Numbered from the stretch's first letter, positions 43,952-52,785 are shown. The stretch is DNA of 64,000 nt from Streptomyces nigrescens (GCA_024349765.1 AP026073.1:1984001-2048000), one strand, 5' to 3'. Notes: generated by a model from the sequence alone, not told the origin. A program made the numbers and translations.

Positions 43952-45048
43952 ACCGCCGCCCCCTCGTGCGCGGCGGCCACGGCTGTCGTGCCGTCGTCGG
44001 GGAAGGTATCAACTCCCTTGGCCTGCCGGGTACGTGATGCGGTCCGGGTGCGGAGGGTGCCCCGCGCGTAGCCGGCCGCGGCGGCCGCCGTGCCGGCCAG
44101 GATCGCGCCCGCCCGGCCGGCCCCGCCCGGCCGCCCGAGCAGCGCGTCGCGCAGCCCGCGCAGCACGCCCACGGGCAGCACCCGGGCCGTGTGGCGCCGC
44201 TCGGCCGCCAGCCCGTCCCGGGCGCCGACGCTCCGCGTCACCAGCGCCTTGGACAGGCCCTCCGCGTACGCCCGGCGGCGGAAGTAGCCGAACCGCTGCC
44301 GCTCGGCCGGCACCCGGTGGTGGATCACCGCGCGGTCGTCGATCAGCAGCACCGCGTCCGGGAGGGTGCGGCTGATCCGGATGCACAGTTCGGTCTCCTC
44401 ACAGCCCAGCGGCCGCCGGTCACCGTCCCGCCCGATCCCTATCGGGAACCCGCCGACGAGGTCGAAGGCGACCCTGCGGAACGAGGCGTTGCCGCCGAGT
44501 ACGTTGCGCACCCGCACCTTCCCCGGCGGCAGACCGCGGTACGTGCAGCCCACCACCCAGTCGAACTCCTCGGGGAACCACACCGGACGGCGGCCGGCCG
44601 CCCACACCGGCTCGGTGCGCCCGCCGACCGCCAGCACCGCCGGGTCCGCGTAGGCCGCGGCGAAGTGGCGCAGCCAGTCCCGCTCGGCGACCGCGTCGTC
44701 GTCGAGGAACGCGATGATCTCGCCGTCCGCCGCGGCGATCCCGGTGTTCCGGCCCGCGGACAGCCCGCGGGGGCCGGAATTGGCCATGATCAGCACGGGG
44801 ACCGGCGGCGCACCGGGAGCGGGCGCGCCCGTGCGGGCGCCCCCGAAGTGCTCCCGGAGCCGGTCGAGCAGCTGTGCGTGGTGGTCGACCACCAGCAGCA
44901 CCTCGTGGGCGGGGTGGGACTGGCCGCGGACCGACGCCACCGCGGCCAGGATGTCGTCCCAGCGGTCCTCGGTGTGCACGCAGATGACGACGGAGATCCG
45001 CAGCGCCGGTCCCACCGCCGGTCCGGCCACCGGTCTGCCGGGGGTCAT
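43948..45048 (-). CDS. Family 2 glycosyltransferase
   Basis: A 366-residue GT-A fold enzyme. The N-terminal nucleotide-sugar domain has ISVVICVHTEDRWDDILAAVASV, SAGRNTGIAAADGEIIAFLDDDAV (DXD-type metal site) and a later GCEETELCIRISR, the ED motif before the acceptor site. The C-terminal ~90 residues are helical and hydrophobic. It transfers a sugar to a growing glycan or lipid carrier; the sugar is unknown. The ATG at 45048 follows GGGGAGG and overlaps the upstream GT2 stop by 4 bp. Confidence 0.9.
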   Translation of the reverse strand: MTPGRPVAGPAVGPALRISVVICVHTEDRWDDILAAVASVRGQSHPAHEVLLVVDHHAQLLDRLREHFGGARTGAPAPGAPPVPVLIMANSGPRGLSAGRNTGIAAADGEIIAFLDDDAVAERDWLRHFAAAYADPAVLAVGGRTEPVWAAGRRPVWFPEEFDWVVGCTYRGLPPGKVRVRNVLGGNASFRRVAFDLVGGFPIGIGRDGDRRPLGCEETELCIRISRTLPDAVLLIDDRAVIHHRVPAERQRFGYFRRRAYAEGLSKALVTRSVGARDGLAAERRHTARVLPVGVLRGLRDALLGRPGGAGRAGAILAGTAAAAAGYARGTLRTRTASRTRQAKGVDTFPDDGTTAVAAAHEGAAV

Positions 45049-45860
45049 CGGGCCTCCCCGGTGAGCAGCGCCGGCCGGGGCACCCGTTTCCGCCCGGCCC
45101 CCCGTTCGCGGGCGATGACCTTCAGTACCCGCAACCCGTCGCGGACCGCCCGCAGATTGCTGTCGCCGTGGATGCGGGGGTACTCGTGACTGGGGATCTC
45201 CTGCACCCGCAGGCCGGCCTGGGCCACCCGGATGTTCATCAGCGTCTCGACCTCGAACCCCGCGCAGTCCAGGGCGAGCGGGTCCAGGCAGCGGCGCCAG
45301 AAGGCGTTGTAGCCGTAGCACAGGTCGGTGTAGCGGGCCCCGAACTTGGCGTTGACGAGGGCGGTCAGCATCCGGTTGCCGAGCCGGCGGATCCACGTCA
45401 TGTCGTCCGTGCCGCCGCCGTTGGCGAACCGCGAGCCCTTGGCGAAGTCGGCGCCGGACACCAGTGCCGAGACGTAGCTGACGATCTCGCCGCCGTCGGC
45501 CGAGCCGTCCGCGTCGACCATCACGATGATCTCGCCGGTGCACGCCGCGAACCCGCTGATCAGCGCGTCCCCCTTGCCCTTGCCGCGCTGCGGTACGACG
45601 GTGACGCCCGGCCACAGCTCGCGGGCGACCCGGACGGTGTCGTCGGTGGAGTTCCCGTCGACCAGCACCACTTCGTGGATCCAGTCCGGGAGGGTCTTGA
45701 AGACGTGCGGGAGGTTCGCCGCCTCGTTCATCGCCGGGATGACGACGCTGACCGGCGGAGCGATGGCCAGGTGTGAGGAGACGGGACGGTAGACGGCCTG
45801 GTCCGGCAGCAGCGTCAGCGGAGGTTCGTCCGCATCGGCCGGGCGAAGGAACGCACTCAT
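45045..45860 (-). CDS. DPM1-like family 2 glycosyltransferase
   Basis: A 271-residue GT2 enzyme like polyprenyl-phosphate mannosyl/glucosyltransferases. Key parts are PPVSVVIPAMNEAANLPHVFKTL, VVLVDGNSTDDTVRVAREL, GKGDALISGFAACTGEIIVMVDADGSADGGEI (DAD metal site) and DLCYGYNAFWRRCLDPL. It should charge a lipid carrier with sugar or start the repeat unit. The ATG at 45860 was chosen from GAGAGGGAA upstream. It is the first gene of a four-gene operon (GT2, GT2, deacetylase, flippase fusion). Confidence 0.9.
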   Translation of the reverse strand: MSAFLRPADADEPPLTLLPDQAVYRPVSSHLAIAPPVSVVIPAMNEAANLPHVFKTLPDWIHEVVLVDGNSTDDTVRVARELWPGVTVVPQRGKGKGDALISGFAACTGEIIVMVDADGSADGGEIVSYVSALVSGADFAKGSRFANGGGTDDMTWIRRLGNRMLTALVNAKFGARYTDLCYGYNAFWRRCLDPLALDCAGFEVETLMNIRVAQAGLRVQEIPSHEYPRIHGDSNLRAVRDGLRVLKVIARERGAGRKRVPRPALLTGEAR

Positions 45861-46347
45861 GGGTTGTTTTCCCTCTCGTCCGGTGGACCGCCCGCCCCCG
45901 GGCGGTCCGTGCTGAGATCCGGGTCCGACAGGGGGGTTCGCACCCCGTCCGGCGCGGCGCGGAGCACCGTGCGGACAGGGCGAGCCGATATGCGTGACCA
46001 CGAAAGCGCGGCTCGTGACCGGGCCCCGGCAGACCGCGGTCGGCCGGCGAGGACCAGGTGCACCAGACCCCCCACCGCGCACCGCACCGGACGCCTCGCC
46101 CTGCTGCTCCTCCCCCGGAACAGCACGACGGTGATCGTCCGATGCGGCTGGAAGTGCGTCGGAAATGAAGTGCGACGGAATGGACGAGGAGGACTCTAAG
46201 GCAAGACGTTGCATGTCAAATACCCTTTAGGGCAATTGGCCACCGCGTACTGATGTACGCCTGTATTCATGCACCGGCGTACGCCCTTCCGAGTCTTGGG
46301 GAAAGGCCGCGGAATACCGGGCCGAAAGGCCCGTACGGACGCCGGAA
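45861..46347. other. Promoter region of the glycan operon
   Basis: 487 bp with no gene. On the minus strand a perfect TTGACA lies at 46214-46219 (read as TGTCAA), with TAGAGT 15 bp further as a poor -10. A CCCT-TT-AGGG dyad is at 46223-46232, and an inverted repeat with 7-bp arms GTACGCC (46255-46261) and GGCGTAC (46276-46282) lies beyond. The stretch 46200-46300 is clearly AT-richer than the surroundings. Together these suggest a regulated promoter about 350 bp from the first GT2 gene. Confidence 0.5.
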
Positions 46348-47442
46348 TCAGCGCCCGGTCCGGAGCCGCCCGACCCGCTTGAGCAGGCGGTCCGCGGGAT
46401 CGAACCACTCGGGGCGGGCGAGCACCGCATTGCGCAGCGCACGCACCGGCGCGCGCCGCGCCCAATGCACCGATGCGGCCGGATGCCGTCGCCTCACCCA
46501 TCCCTCGGACACCAGGAGTTCACGGGTTTTGAGGGAATCCTTGTAATCCTTCGCGCCGCGCCCCAGATCGAGATATCCGAGCGACTCCGCGGCCGCCGCC
46601 CGCGCCATGCCCAGATGCAATACGAGTCCGGGCGAATACTTCGCGAACTGCGGGTCGTACGCCGGGAACCAACAGGCGAGGACGGAATCCGAACGCAGCC
46701 CGAAGTGTGCCGCGACCGGCCGCTCCCCGGCGTACAGCACCGACAGCAGCCCGGTGCACGACTCGGTGCGCGTGTGGAACAGCTGCCGCACCAGCCGCAC
46801 GATCCAGGGGTGCGCGAAGCGGTCGCTGCGGCCGGTCCTGCGGTACTGCGCGGACTTCCACCGCAGCAGTGTCCGCAGCGCCGCCGGGTCGCGCTCGTCG
46901 TGGACGTGGCGCAGCGGCCCGACGTCCCGGCCGAGGCGGCGCTCCTTGGCCAGGGTGGTCCGGGCGAACTTCGGCGACCGCGCCCGCAGCCCGGCCAGAT
47001 ACGCCTCGAAGCCCCGGTCCACGTCGATGACCGGTGAGGCGAACCTCCCGAACGAGCGGGTTTCGAAAGCGCTCTGGCCCGCCACCAGGTGGTCGAACTC
47101 CAGCACCGACAGCCCGCAGGCCCGGAGCAGTTCCCGGGCGTCCCACCGCAGCCCCGGGCGGTGCACCAGCCCCTGCGCGTCCGACAGGCCCAGCCCGATC
47201 GCCCGGCCCACCCCGAGCGCGGACCGCTGGAAGGGCAGGAACCCCGCCGGGCGGCCGTCCTCCCGCAGCACCGCGATCCGCACGCCGCTCCGGCAGCGGC
47301 CGACGGCCAGCGCGAAGGCGGGGGAGAGGAACGGGTTCGCCAGCTGCGGCGCCCCGGCCGCCCGCGCCCCGGCCTGCAGGGCGGCCCAGGCGTCGCGGTC
47401 GGTCCCGGTCAGCTCGCCGGGCCGGTGCACTGTGATCTCCAT
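46348..47442 (-). CDS. CelD/BcsL-type acyltransferase (GNAT/FemAB-like)
   Basis: A 364-residue protein of the GNAT_6/CelD group found in many exopolysaccharide loci. The middle contains SPKFARTTLAKERRLGRDVGPL and ALRTLLRWKSAQYRRTGRSDRF, and the C-terminal GNAT half has LSVLYAGERPVAAHFGLRSDSVLACWFPAYDPQFAKYSPGLVLHLGMARAAAAESLGYLDLGRGAKDYKDSL, which is the family hallmark. It probably acylates a sugar or carrier. It is upstream of the glycan operon on the same strand but separated by a 487-bp regulatory gap, so it has its own promoter or is read through. Confidence 0.87.
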   Translation of the reverse strand: MEITVHRPGELTGTDRDAWAALQAGARAAGAPQLANPFLSPAFALAVGRCRSGVRIAVLREDGRPAGFLPFQRSALGVGRAIGLGLSDAQGLVHRPGLRWDARELLRACGLSVLEFDHLVAGQSAFETRSFGRFASPVIDVDRGFEAYLAGLRARSPKFARTTLAKERRLGRDVGPLRHVHDERDPAALRTLLRWKSAQYRRTGRSDRFAHPWIVRLVRQLFHTRTESCTGLLSVLYAGERPVAAHFGLRSDSVLACWFPAYDPQFAKYSPGLVLHLGMARAAAAESLGYLDLGRGAKDYKDSLKTRELLVSEGWVRRRHPAASVHWARRAPVRALRNAVLARPEWFDPADRLLKRVGRLRTGR

Positions 47443-47481
47443 GTCCGTGCGCTCCCCCTGTTCTCCTGTGCGGCCGTACGG

Positions 47482-47913
47482 TCAGCCCGTACGGCGTGCC
47501 CGCGTCCGGCCGGTCCGGCGCCGCAGCGCGCAGCCCAGCAGCAGCACCCCGCTGAACGCCGCCACGGCGAACACCCCGCCGCGCACCGACCACAGATGCA
47601 GCGCCAGCATCACCTGGGCCACCAGCAGGTCGACGGCGAGCGCCCCGGCGCCGGCCACCACCGCCCGGCCGAGCGGATCCATCCGGCCGAGCGCCACGGC
47701 GAGCGCGCCGGCCGGCGCCATCAGGAGGAAGAAGAGCGTGAACGGCGCGCGCAGCGGCGAATCGAGCCCGGTGAGCGCCAGCACCGCCCCCATCGCGCCG
47801 GCCGCGACCGCGGCACCCAGGGCCAGCGACCGGGCCACGCCGCCCGGCGGTGCCTGCGGCGCGGGCGGGGACGGCTCGTACCGGCCGTCCCCTCGGATGG
47901 TGTCCGTCTGCAT
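47482..47913 (-). CDS. Small membrane protein of unknown function
   Basis: A 143-residue protein with a short Pro-rich cytoplasmic leader and four hydrophobic segments (about 30-50, 55-75, 80-100 and 108-128) ending in a strongly basic tail (RRRTGRTRARRTG). I do not recognise a family. The start at 47913 is the most likely because GGAGGG lies upstream; a GTG at 47952 would add 13 residues. It ends 40 bp upstream of the acyltransferase start, so the two may be co-transcribed. Confidence 0.7.
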   Translation of the reverse strand: MQTDTIRGDGRYEPSPPAPQAPPGGVARSLALGAAVAAGAMGAVLALTGLDSPLRAPFTLFFLLMAPAGALAVALGRMDPLGRAVVAGAGALAVDLLVAQVMLALHLWSVRGGVFAVAAFSGVLLLGCALRRRTGRTRARRTG

Positions 47914-48133
47914 GAGCGGCTCTGCCCTCCCCCGGCCGGATGCCGGGCTCAATGTCGCGTAACGCCCGGAGCACCGTCAAGGCGCGAAGAAGGCCGGAAA
48001 CAGCCGCAACCCGGGCGGCGGGAGCAGGCCGCCGGGCCGCCCACAGACGGCGCAATGGCCGTGGCCGGGGACCGGGTCTGCGGAGACTGGGGGCGAGACC
48101 GCGCGGGTGTGCCCGCGGGAAGGAGCCGGGCCC

Positions 48134-48844
48134 GTGGAGCCGCCGAGCGGAATCGCCCTGACGGTGATCATGGTGTGTCTGACCGTGGTCACCGGTGTGG
48201 TGGACGCGGTCACCTTCCTGACGCTCGGTCAGGTCTTCTCCGCCATGCAGACCGGCAATCTCCTCTTCCTCGGCTTCGGTGTGGCGGGCCAGGGCGGGCT
48301 GCCCGTGCTGGCGACGGCCGTCTCGCTCGGCTCCTTCGCCCTGGGCGCGGCCCTCGGGGCCCGGTGGGAGTCGGGACTGGCCGCCCGGGAGCAGTCGTGG
48401 TTCCCCGCCGGCCTGTTCACGGAGGCGGCCCTGCTGGCCGTCGCGGGGGCGGTCGCCTGGGGGATGGACCCGGTCCCCGGACTGCCGCCGGGCCGGCGCT
48501 ACGCGGTCATCGGGCTGATGGCACTGGCGATGGGCATGCGCAACGTCACCGCCATGCGGTCCGCCCCGCCCGACCTCACCACCACGGTGGCGACCCGCAC
48601 CATGACGGCGCTGGTCAGCGGCTCGGTGCTGGGCCACGACAAGCGGCTGGGGTACGGCAGCCGGACGGCCGTCCGGCGCCTGCTGTCGGTGGGCGCGATG
48701 TTCGCGGGCGGTCTGCTCGGGGCCGCGCTGCTCGGCCTGGGCACCCGGCCGGCGCTGGTGATCCTGCTGGTGGCAGTGTTCCTGGCGGGCACCGCGGCGG
48801 TGGTGCCCGCACTGGTCAGACGCGAGCACCACGCCGGGGGCTGA
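48134..48844 (+). CDS. YoaK/DUF1275-family membrane protein
   Basis: A 236-residue protein with about six membrane helices. It has the family's TVVTGVVDAVTFLTLGQVFSAMQTGNLLFLGFG start and the central GMRNVTAMRSAPPDLTTTVATRTMTALVSGSVLG motif. DUF1275 proteins are of unknown function. The GTG at 48134 was chosen from GGAAGGAG upstream; the frame extends a little further. Confidence 0.87.
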   Translation: MEPPSGIALTVIMVCLTVVTGVVDAVTFLTLGQVFSAMQTGNLLFLGFGVAGQGGLPVLATAVSLGSFALGAALGARWESGLAAREQSWFPAGLFTEAALLAVAGAVAWGMDPVPGLPPGRRYAVIGLMALAMGMRNVTAMRSAPPDLTTTVATRTMTALVSGSVLGHDKRLGYGSRTAVRRLLSVGAMFAGGLLGAALLGLGTRPALVILLVAVFLAGTAAVVPALVRREHHAGG

Positions 48845-49139
48845 CGCCCCGCCAGGAACGACCCAGGAGGGGCACAGGAGGCATGCGGGAGGCACAGGGG
48901 AACGGCGGGCGTGTCGAGGAGCGCGCCCGCCGTCGTCGTGACCGTCGTCGTCACCGTGACCGTGGCCGTGGTCGCGACCGTGGCCAGGGCCGTGGCCGGA
49001 AGCAATGACATGGCGGTGAACATCCGCCCGGATCAGCACATTTACCGTGAACATGAAACGACTTTTGGCATGGACACTTCCGGTTGCCCGCGAGTCTTGC
49101 TACGACGGATATGGCAGAGATCCTGCTAAGGGAGGTTCC
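48845..49139. other. Intergenic region with GACCGT-type low-complexity repeat
   Basis: About 48930-49005 is an imperfect array of CGTCGT, GACCGT and GGCCGTGG units, giving V/T/A- or R/D/G/H-rich readings in different frames and no plausible protein. The rest, from about 49010, includes two copies of GTGAACAT and leads to the lipase gene, so it should hold the lipase promoter. Confidence 0.5.
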
Positions 49140-49946
49140 ATGAGACTGTCCCGATTCGCGGCCTTGACGTCCGCCTTCTTCGTCACCACGGCGCTCGCGC
49201 TCACCGGCGCGAGCGCCGCCGCGTCCGCCCAACTCCCCACCGCAACCGGCTATGTGGCACTCGGCGACTCCTACTCCTCGGGCGTCGGGGCCGGCAGTTA
49301 CGACAGCGCCAGCGGCTCCTGCAAGCGCAGCAGCAAGGCGTACCCGGCCCTGTGGGCCGCCGCGCACTCCCCCTCCTCCTTCCAGTTCACCGCCTGTTCC
49401 GGCGCCCGAACGGGTGATGTTGTCAGCGGACAGCTCGGCCCGCTCAACAGCTCCACGGGCCTGGTCAGCATCACCATCGGCGGCAACGACGCCGGATTCG
49501 CCGACACCATGACGACCTGTGCGCTCCAGGGTGAGAGCGCCTGCCTGGCCCGGGTCGCGCAGGCCAGGACGTACATCGACAACACCCTCCCCGGCAAGCT
49601 CGACACCGTGTACAGCGCCATCTCCCAGAAGGCCCCGGCCGCGCACGTGGTGGTCCTGGGCTATCCGCGCTTCTACAAGATCGGCGGAAGCTGCCTCGCG
49701 GGCCTCTCCGAGAAGTCCCGCACCGCCATCGACGCCGCGGCCGACGACATCAACGGCGTCATCGCCAAGCGGGCCGCCGACCACGGCTTCTCCTTCGCCG
49801 ACGTCAACACCACCTTCGCCGGCCACGAGCTGTGCTCCGGCAGCGCCTGGCTGCACAGCGTGACCTATCCCGTCGACGAGTCCTACCACCCGACCTCGGC
49901 CGGCCACTCCGGCGGCTATCTGCCGGTGTTCGGCTCCGCCGCCTGA
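49140..49946 (+). CDS. Secreted SGNH/GDSL lipase
   Basis: A 268-residue extracellular lipase that closely follows the Streptomyces rimosus GDSL lipase as I remember it. Signal peptide about 1-34. Block I YVALGDSYSSGVGAG with Ser44, block II and III (SITIGGNDAGFADTM) and the block V region YPVDESYHPTSAGH with the catalytic His. Six cysteines form the family's three disulfides (ending CSGSAWLHS). The ATG at 49140 follows GGGAGG. It should hydrolyse acyl esters with broad specificity. Confidence 0.94.
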   Translation: MRLSRFAALTSAFFVTTALALTGASAAASAQLPTATGYVALGDSYSSGVGAGSYDSASGSCKRSSKAYPALWAAAHSPSSFQFTACSGARTGDVVSGQLGPLNSSTGLVSITIGGNDAGFADTMTTCALQGESACLARVAQARTYIDNTLPGKLDTVYSAISQKAPAAHVVVLGYPRFYKIGGSCLAGLSEKSRTAIDAAADDINGVIAKRAADHGFSFADVNTTFAGHELCSGSAWLHSVTYPVDESYHPTSAGHSGGYLPVFGSAA

Positions 49947-50231
49947 GGAACCGCACCCGGGGGCGCGTCCCGGGCGCCGGGGAGTGTCCGTGAGATCCCG
50001 GTCTCTCCCCGGCGGATCCGGCGGCCCGTCAGCTGCCCGGAAGCCCTCCCTCCGGAAACTTCCGCTCCGTCAACTCCCCCTGGGACACGGCCTTTAGGTG
50101 ACATTCCGTATGGTGTGCGTCAACGTCATGGCGAGGCAGGTGAATCCGTTGACCGGTCTGCACGCGTGTCCTCCAAGAGAGATAGGGTTACCCTGCCCGG
50201 GCCGGGTGCCCTCGTAAGGGTGGGGAGAGTC

Positions 50232-50495
50232 ATGGAACAGATAACAGTGCGTAGCAGGGCCAGAGTCCCTGCGATCAATTGCGGGAGCGGTGCGTCCAGT
50301 GCGCGTCTCGACCGCCACCTCGCGGTGCTGGGTGGCCCCGCCATCCCGCAGCGGGAGGCGGAAGGCGCGACCTCGCTGATGCAGGAGCTCACCGCGCGCG
50401 ACCACCTGCGGACGAGGAACGGCCGCGGCGCCAGGGTGTCGCTGTTCGCACCGCTGCGCAGGCTGCGGCGCTCGCTCTTCGGCGGACACGGCTGA
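50232..50495 (+). CDS. Small basic protein of unknown function
   Basis: An 87-residue protein (MEQITVRSRARVPAINCGSG...) with a serine/arginine-rich N-terminus, a middle RLDRHLAVLGGPAIPQREAEGATSLMQELTARDHLRTR that should form helices, and a basic tail LFAPLRRLRRSLFGGHG. No family is recognised. GGGGAG precedes the ATG and a strong U-tract terminator follows, so it is a proper transcription unit. The longer frame upstream lacks support. Confidence 0.72.
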   Translation: MEQITVRSRARVPAINCGSGASSARLDRHLAVLGGPAIPQREAEGATSLMQELTARDHLRTRNGRGARVSLFAPLRRLRRSLFGGHG

Positions 50496-50557
50496 GCCGT
50501 TCGTCACACGGCACCTCGGGCGGCCGGCCCGTCCCCGCCCGGCCGGTCCGCTCCCGA

Positions 50558-50588
50558 CCACCCGTCACGACGTGACGGGTGGTTTTTT
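50558..50588 (+). terminator. Rho-independent terminator after the small basic protein
   Basis: CCACCCGTCAC (50558-50568) pairs with GTGACGGGTGG (50572-50582), followed by six Ts. This is the clearest intrinsic terminator in the window. Confidence 0.9.
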
Positions 50589-50689
50589 CGTGCCCGCCCG
50601 CCGGCCGCGGCGCACGGGGACCTCACGCCGGCGCCGCCCCGCCCCGCGTAGCACGCACGTCACTAGGATGGGGCCGAGGTGATCGATTC

Positions 50690-51418
50690 ATGGCAGCAAG
50701 CGGCCGCGCGGCCGGACCCGAGGTGATCTGGGCGCGCCCCGAGCGGACCGGCCGCGGCCCCCGGCCCGCCTTCACCCGCGACGAGATCGCCGAGGCCGCG
50801 GTGCGGATCGCCGACGAGTCCGGGCTCGCGGCGGTCTCCATGCGGCGGGTGGCGACCGCGGTCGGCTGCGCCACCATGTCGCTCTACAACTACGTCCCCG
50901 GCAAGGACGATCTGATCGACCTCATGGTCGACCTGGTCGTCGGCGAATACCGGCTGCCCGACCGCCCGTCCGGCGACTGGCGCGCCGATCTGCTCGACCT
51001 CGCCCGCCAGGCACGCGCGATGATGCGCCGGCACCCCTGGCTGCCGGGCGCCGTGCTGTCCCACACCTCCCTCGGGCCCAACGCGCTGCGTTACATGGAG
51101 CACTGCCTCGCCGTACTGGAGGACTCCGGGCTCGACGACGCGCTCAAGCTCGAACTGATCTCGATGCTCAACGGCACCGTCATCGCCATGGCCTCCGCCG
51201 AGCAGGCGGCCGCCGAGCGCGCCAAGGAATCCGGCCACAGCCCGGAACAGCGACAGGCGGCCCAGGCCGGCTACCTGAAGTCGGCGGTGGCCACCGGGCA
51301 GTACCCGCTCGTCGCCCGGGTGCTGGCCGGCAGCGGACCGGTCGGCGACCCGGACGAGGTCTTCGCCCGGCTCATCGGTCGGGTCCTCGACGCCTACGCG
51401 GGCCCGGCGGCCGGATAG
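50690..51418 (+). CDS. TetR/AcrR-family regulator with TetR_C domain
   Basis: A 242-residue repressor. The helix-turn-helix is at about 32-70 (EIAEAAVRIADESGLAAVSMRRVATAVGCATMSLYNYVPGKDDLIDLMVD), preceded by a basic N-terminal leader of 25 residues. The TetR_C-like ligand domain follows with LRYMEHCLAVLEDSGLD and a C-terminal RLIGRVLDAYAG. The ATG at 50690 has a GAGGTGAT site. The neighbours give no clear target. Confidence 0.88.
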   Translation: MAASGRAAGPEVIWARPERTGRGPRPAFTRDEIAEAAVRIADESGLAAVSMRRVATAVGCATMSLYNYVPGKDDLIDLMVDLVVGEYRLPDRPSGDWRADLLDLARQARAMMRRHPWLPGAVLSHTSLGPNALRYMEHCLAVLEDSGLDDALKLELISMLNGTVIAMASAEQAAAERAKESGHSPEQRQAAQAGYLKSAVATGQYPLVARVLAGSGPVGDPDEVFARLIGRVLDAYAGPAAG

Positions 51419-51507
51419 CGCGGGCCCAGCGGCCACGGCGAGGAACGGCCACCGGGGAACGGCCACCGGGGAAGGGTCACCGCCCGAGGGCCACGGGCGC
51501 ACGGCGG

Positions 51508-52785
51508 TCACACCAGGGCGAACTGCCCGTCCGGGCCCTCCTCGTGGTGGTCCAGCACGGACGCCGGGCGCCGGGCCGAGGACGGCGGGGGCAGCACGCC
51601 CGCGGCACGCAGCTCGACGGCCGGCAGCTGCGGCGCCGCCGCGGCGGCCGCCGCCAACTCGGCCTGCTCCGGCGCCAGTTCGGCCATCAGCGCCAGAACG
51701 GTGATCAGCTCCAGCAGCTCCGAGGTCCACTCCCGCGGCCAGTCCGCGGGACCCAGCGCCGCCAGCGAACCGGCCTCCGGCGGCGTCGCCGTACCGTCCT
51801 CCGCCTCGCCGGTGCGGCCGGCGAACCAGTCCGCCAGCACCCGCACCCCGCCCGCCGAGAAGTCCCAGGCGCCCTGCGGCACCGGTGAGATCCGTCCGCC
51901 GTCGCCGAGCAGCAGCGCCTCGTCCGCCGGGTCGTACGCCAGGGTCCGCGGCAGCCCGCGGGACGGCAGCGCGGCGCGGACGTACGGGCGGCGGCCGCCC
52001 GGCATCCGGGGCCGCCCGCCGGGTCCCGCGCAGCCCTCGGGCGGGCCGTCCCCGGGCACGTACGCGCCCCGGGTGTACAGCCACAGCAGCCGCTCGCCCA
52101 GCGCCACGCCCCGCGTCCACACCCCGGCATCGGCGGTCAGCGGCACCACGGCGCCGTCGGGGGAGTGGCGGGCGCTCGCGGCCACCCAGGCGAGCAGCTC
52201 GGCCGGGTCCACCGGGCGGTCCAGCCGGCGGGCGAGCAGGGCGAGCAGCCCGGGGGCGAGGTTCGGCTCGCGGCCGCCGGGCCGCCGGTAGAGCGGATGG
52301 ATCCGGCCCGGACGCCCGGCCGGTGACCGCCCGTCGGGCAGCAGCGCCGCGCACACCACCGCGGGCCCGGACGGCTGCGGCAGCCGGCCCGGCTCCACCG
52401 CGTACAGCTGCCGGGCGTCCGCCACCCGCCACAGCTCCGGCCGGGCCGCGTCGATCAGCCGGTGGTCGGGCAGCAGCCACTGCTGGTCGAACGGACCGTG
52501 CTGGATCCGCACCGGCTCGGGGCACGGGCCGTCCGCGCGGTACAGCCGCCCGGTGGCGGTCCGCTGGCCCGGCAGCTGGCCGACCGCGGAGTACAGGGTC
52601 CGGGCCCGGGACGGCCGGAACAGCCGCTCGCGGGCCGCGGTGTCCTCGGCGGCCACCAGCGCCCGCCAACGCGCCCGCAGGGCCGCCGGGTCCGGCGACC
52701 GCACCCAGGAACGGCCGAGCCGCAGCGGCGCCACGGACCACGGCATGAGATCGGACAGCCGTGGCGCGTCCTGCTTCGCCGTCAC
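51508..52785 (-). CDS. Orphan type ISP restriction enzyme C-terminal specificity-domain protein
   Basis: A 425-residue soluble protein that resembles the C-terminal specificity domain of LlaBIII-type ISP restriction-modification enzymes: LMPWSVAPLRLGRSWVRSPD, RIQHGPFDQQWLLPDHRLIDAARPELWRVADARQLYAVE, IHPLYRRPGGREPNLAPGLLALLA and AWDFSAGGVRVLADWFAGR. The nuclease, helicase and methyltransferase parts of a full enzyme (about 1600 residues) are absent and nothing nearby supplies them. Such stand-alone proteins recur in Streptomyces and are often annotated as restriction enzymes, but they cannot be so alone. The GTG at 52785 follows GGGAGGGG. Confidence 0.72.
   Translation of the reverse strand: MTAKQDAPRLSDLMPWSVAPLRLGRSWVRSPDPAALRARWRALVAAEDTAARERLFRPSRARTLYSAVGQLPGQRTATGRLYRADGPCPEPVRIQHGPFDQQWLLPDHRLIDAARPELWRVADARQLYAVEPGRLPQPSGPAVVCAALLPDGRSPAGRPGRIHPLYRRPGGREPNLAPGLLALLARRLDRPVDPAELLAWVAASARHSPDGAVVPLTADAGVWTRGVALGERLLWLYTRGAYVPGDGPPEGCAGPGGRPRMPGGRRPYVRAALPSRGLPRTLAYDPADEALLLGDGGRISPVPQGAWDFSAGGVRVLADWFAGRTGEAEDGTATPPEAGSLAALGPADWPREWTSELLELITVLALMAELAPEQAELAAAAAAAPQLPAVELRAAGVLPPPSSARRPASVLDHHEEGPDGQFALV

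Noticed and set aside
51508-52785. A complete restriction-modification system
   Set aside because: Only the specificity-like part is present; no methyltransferase, helicase or nuclease motifs are in this gene or its neighbours.
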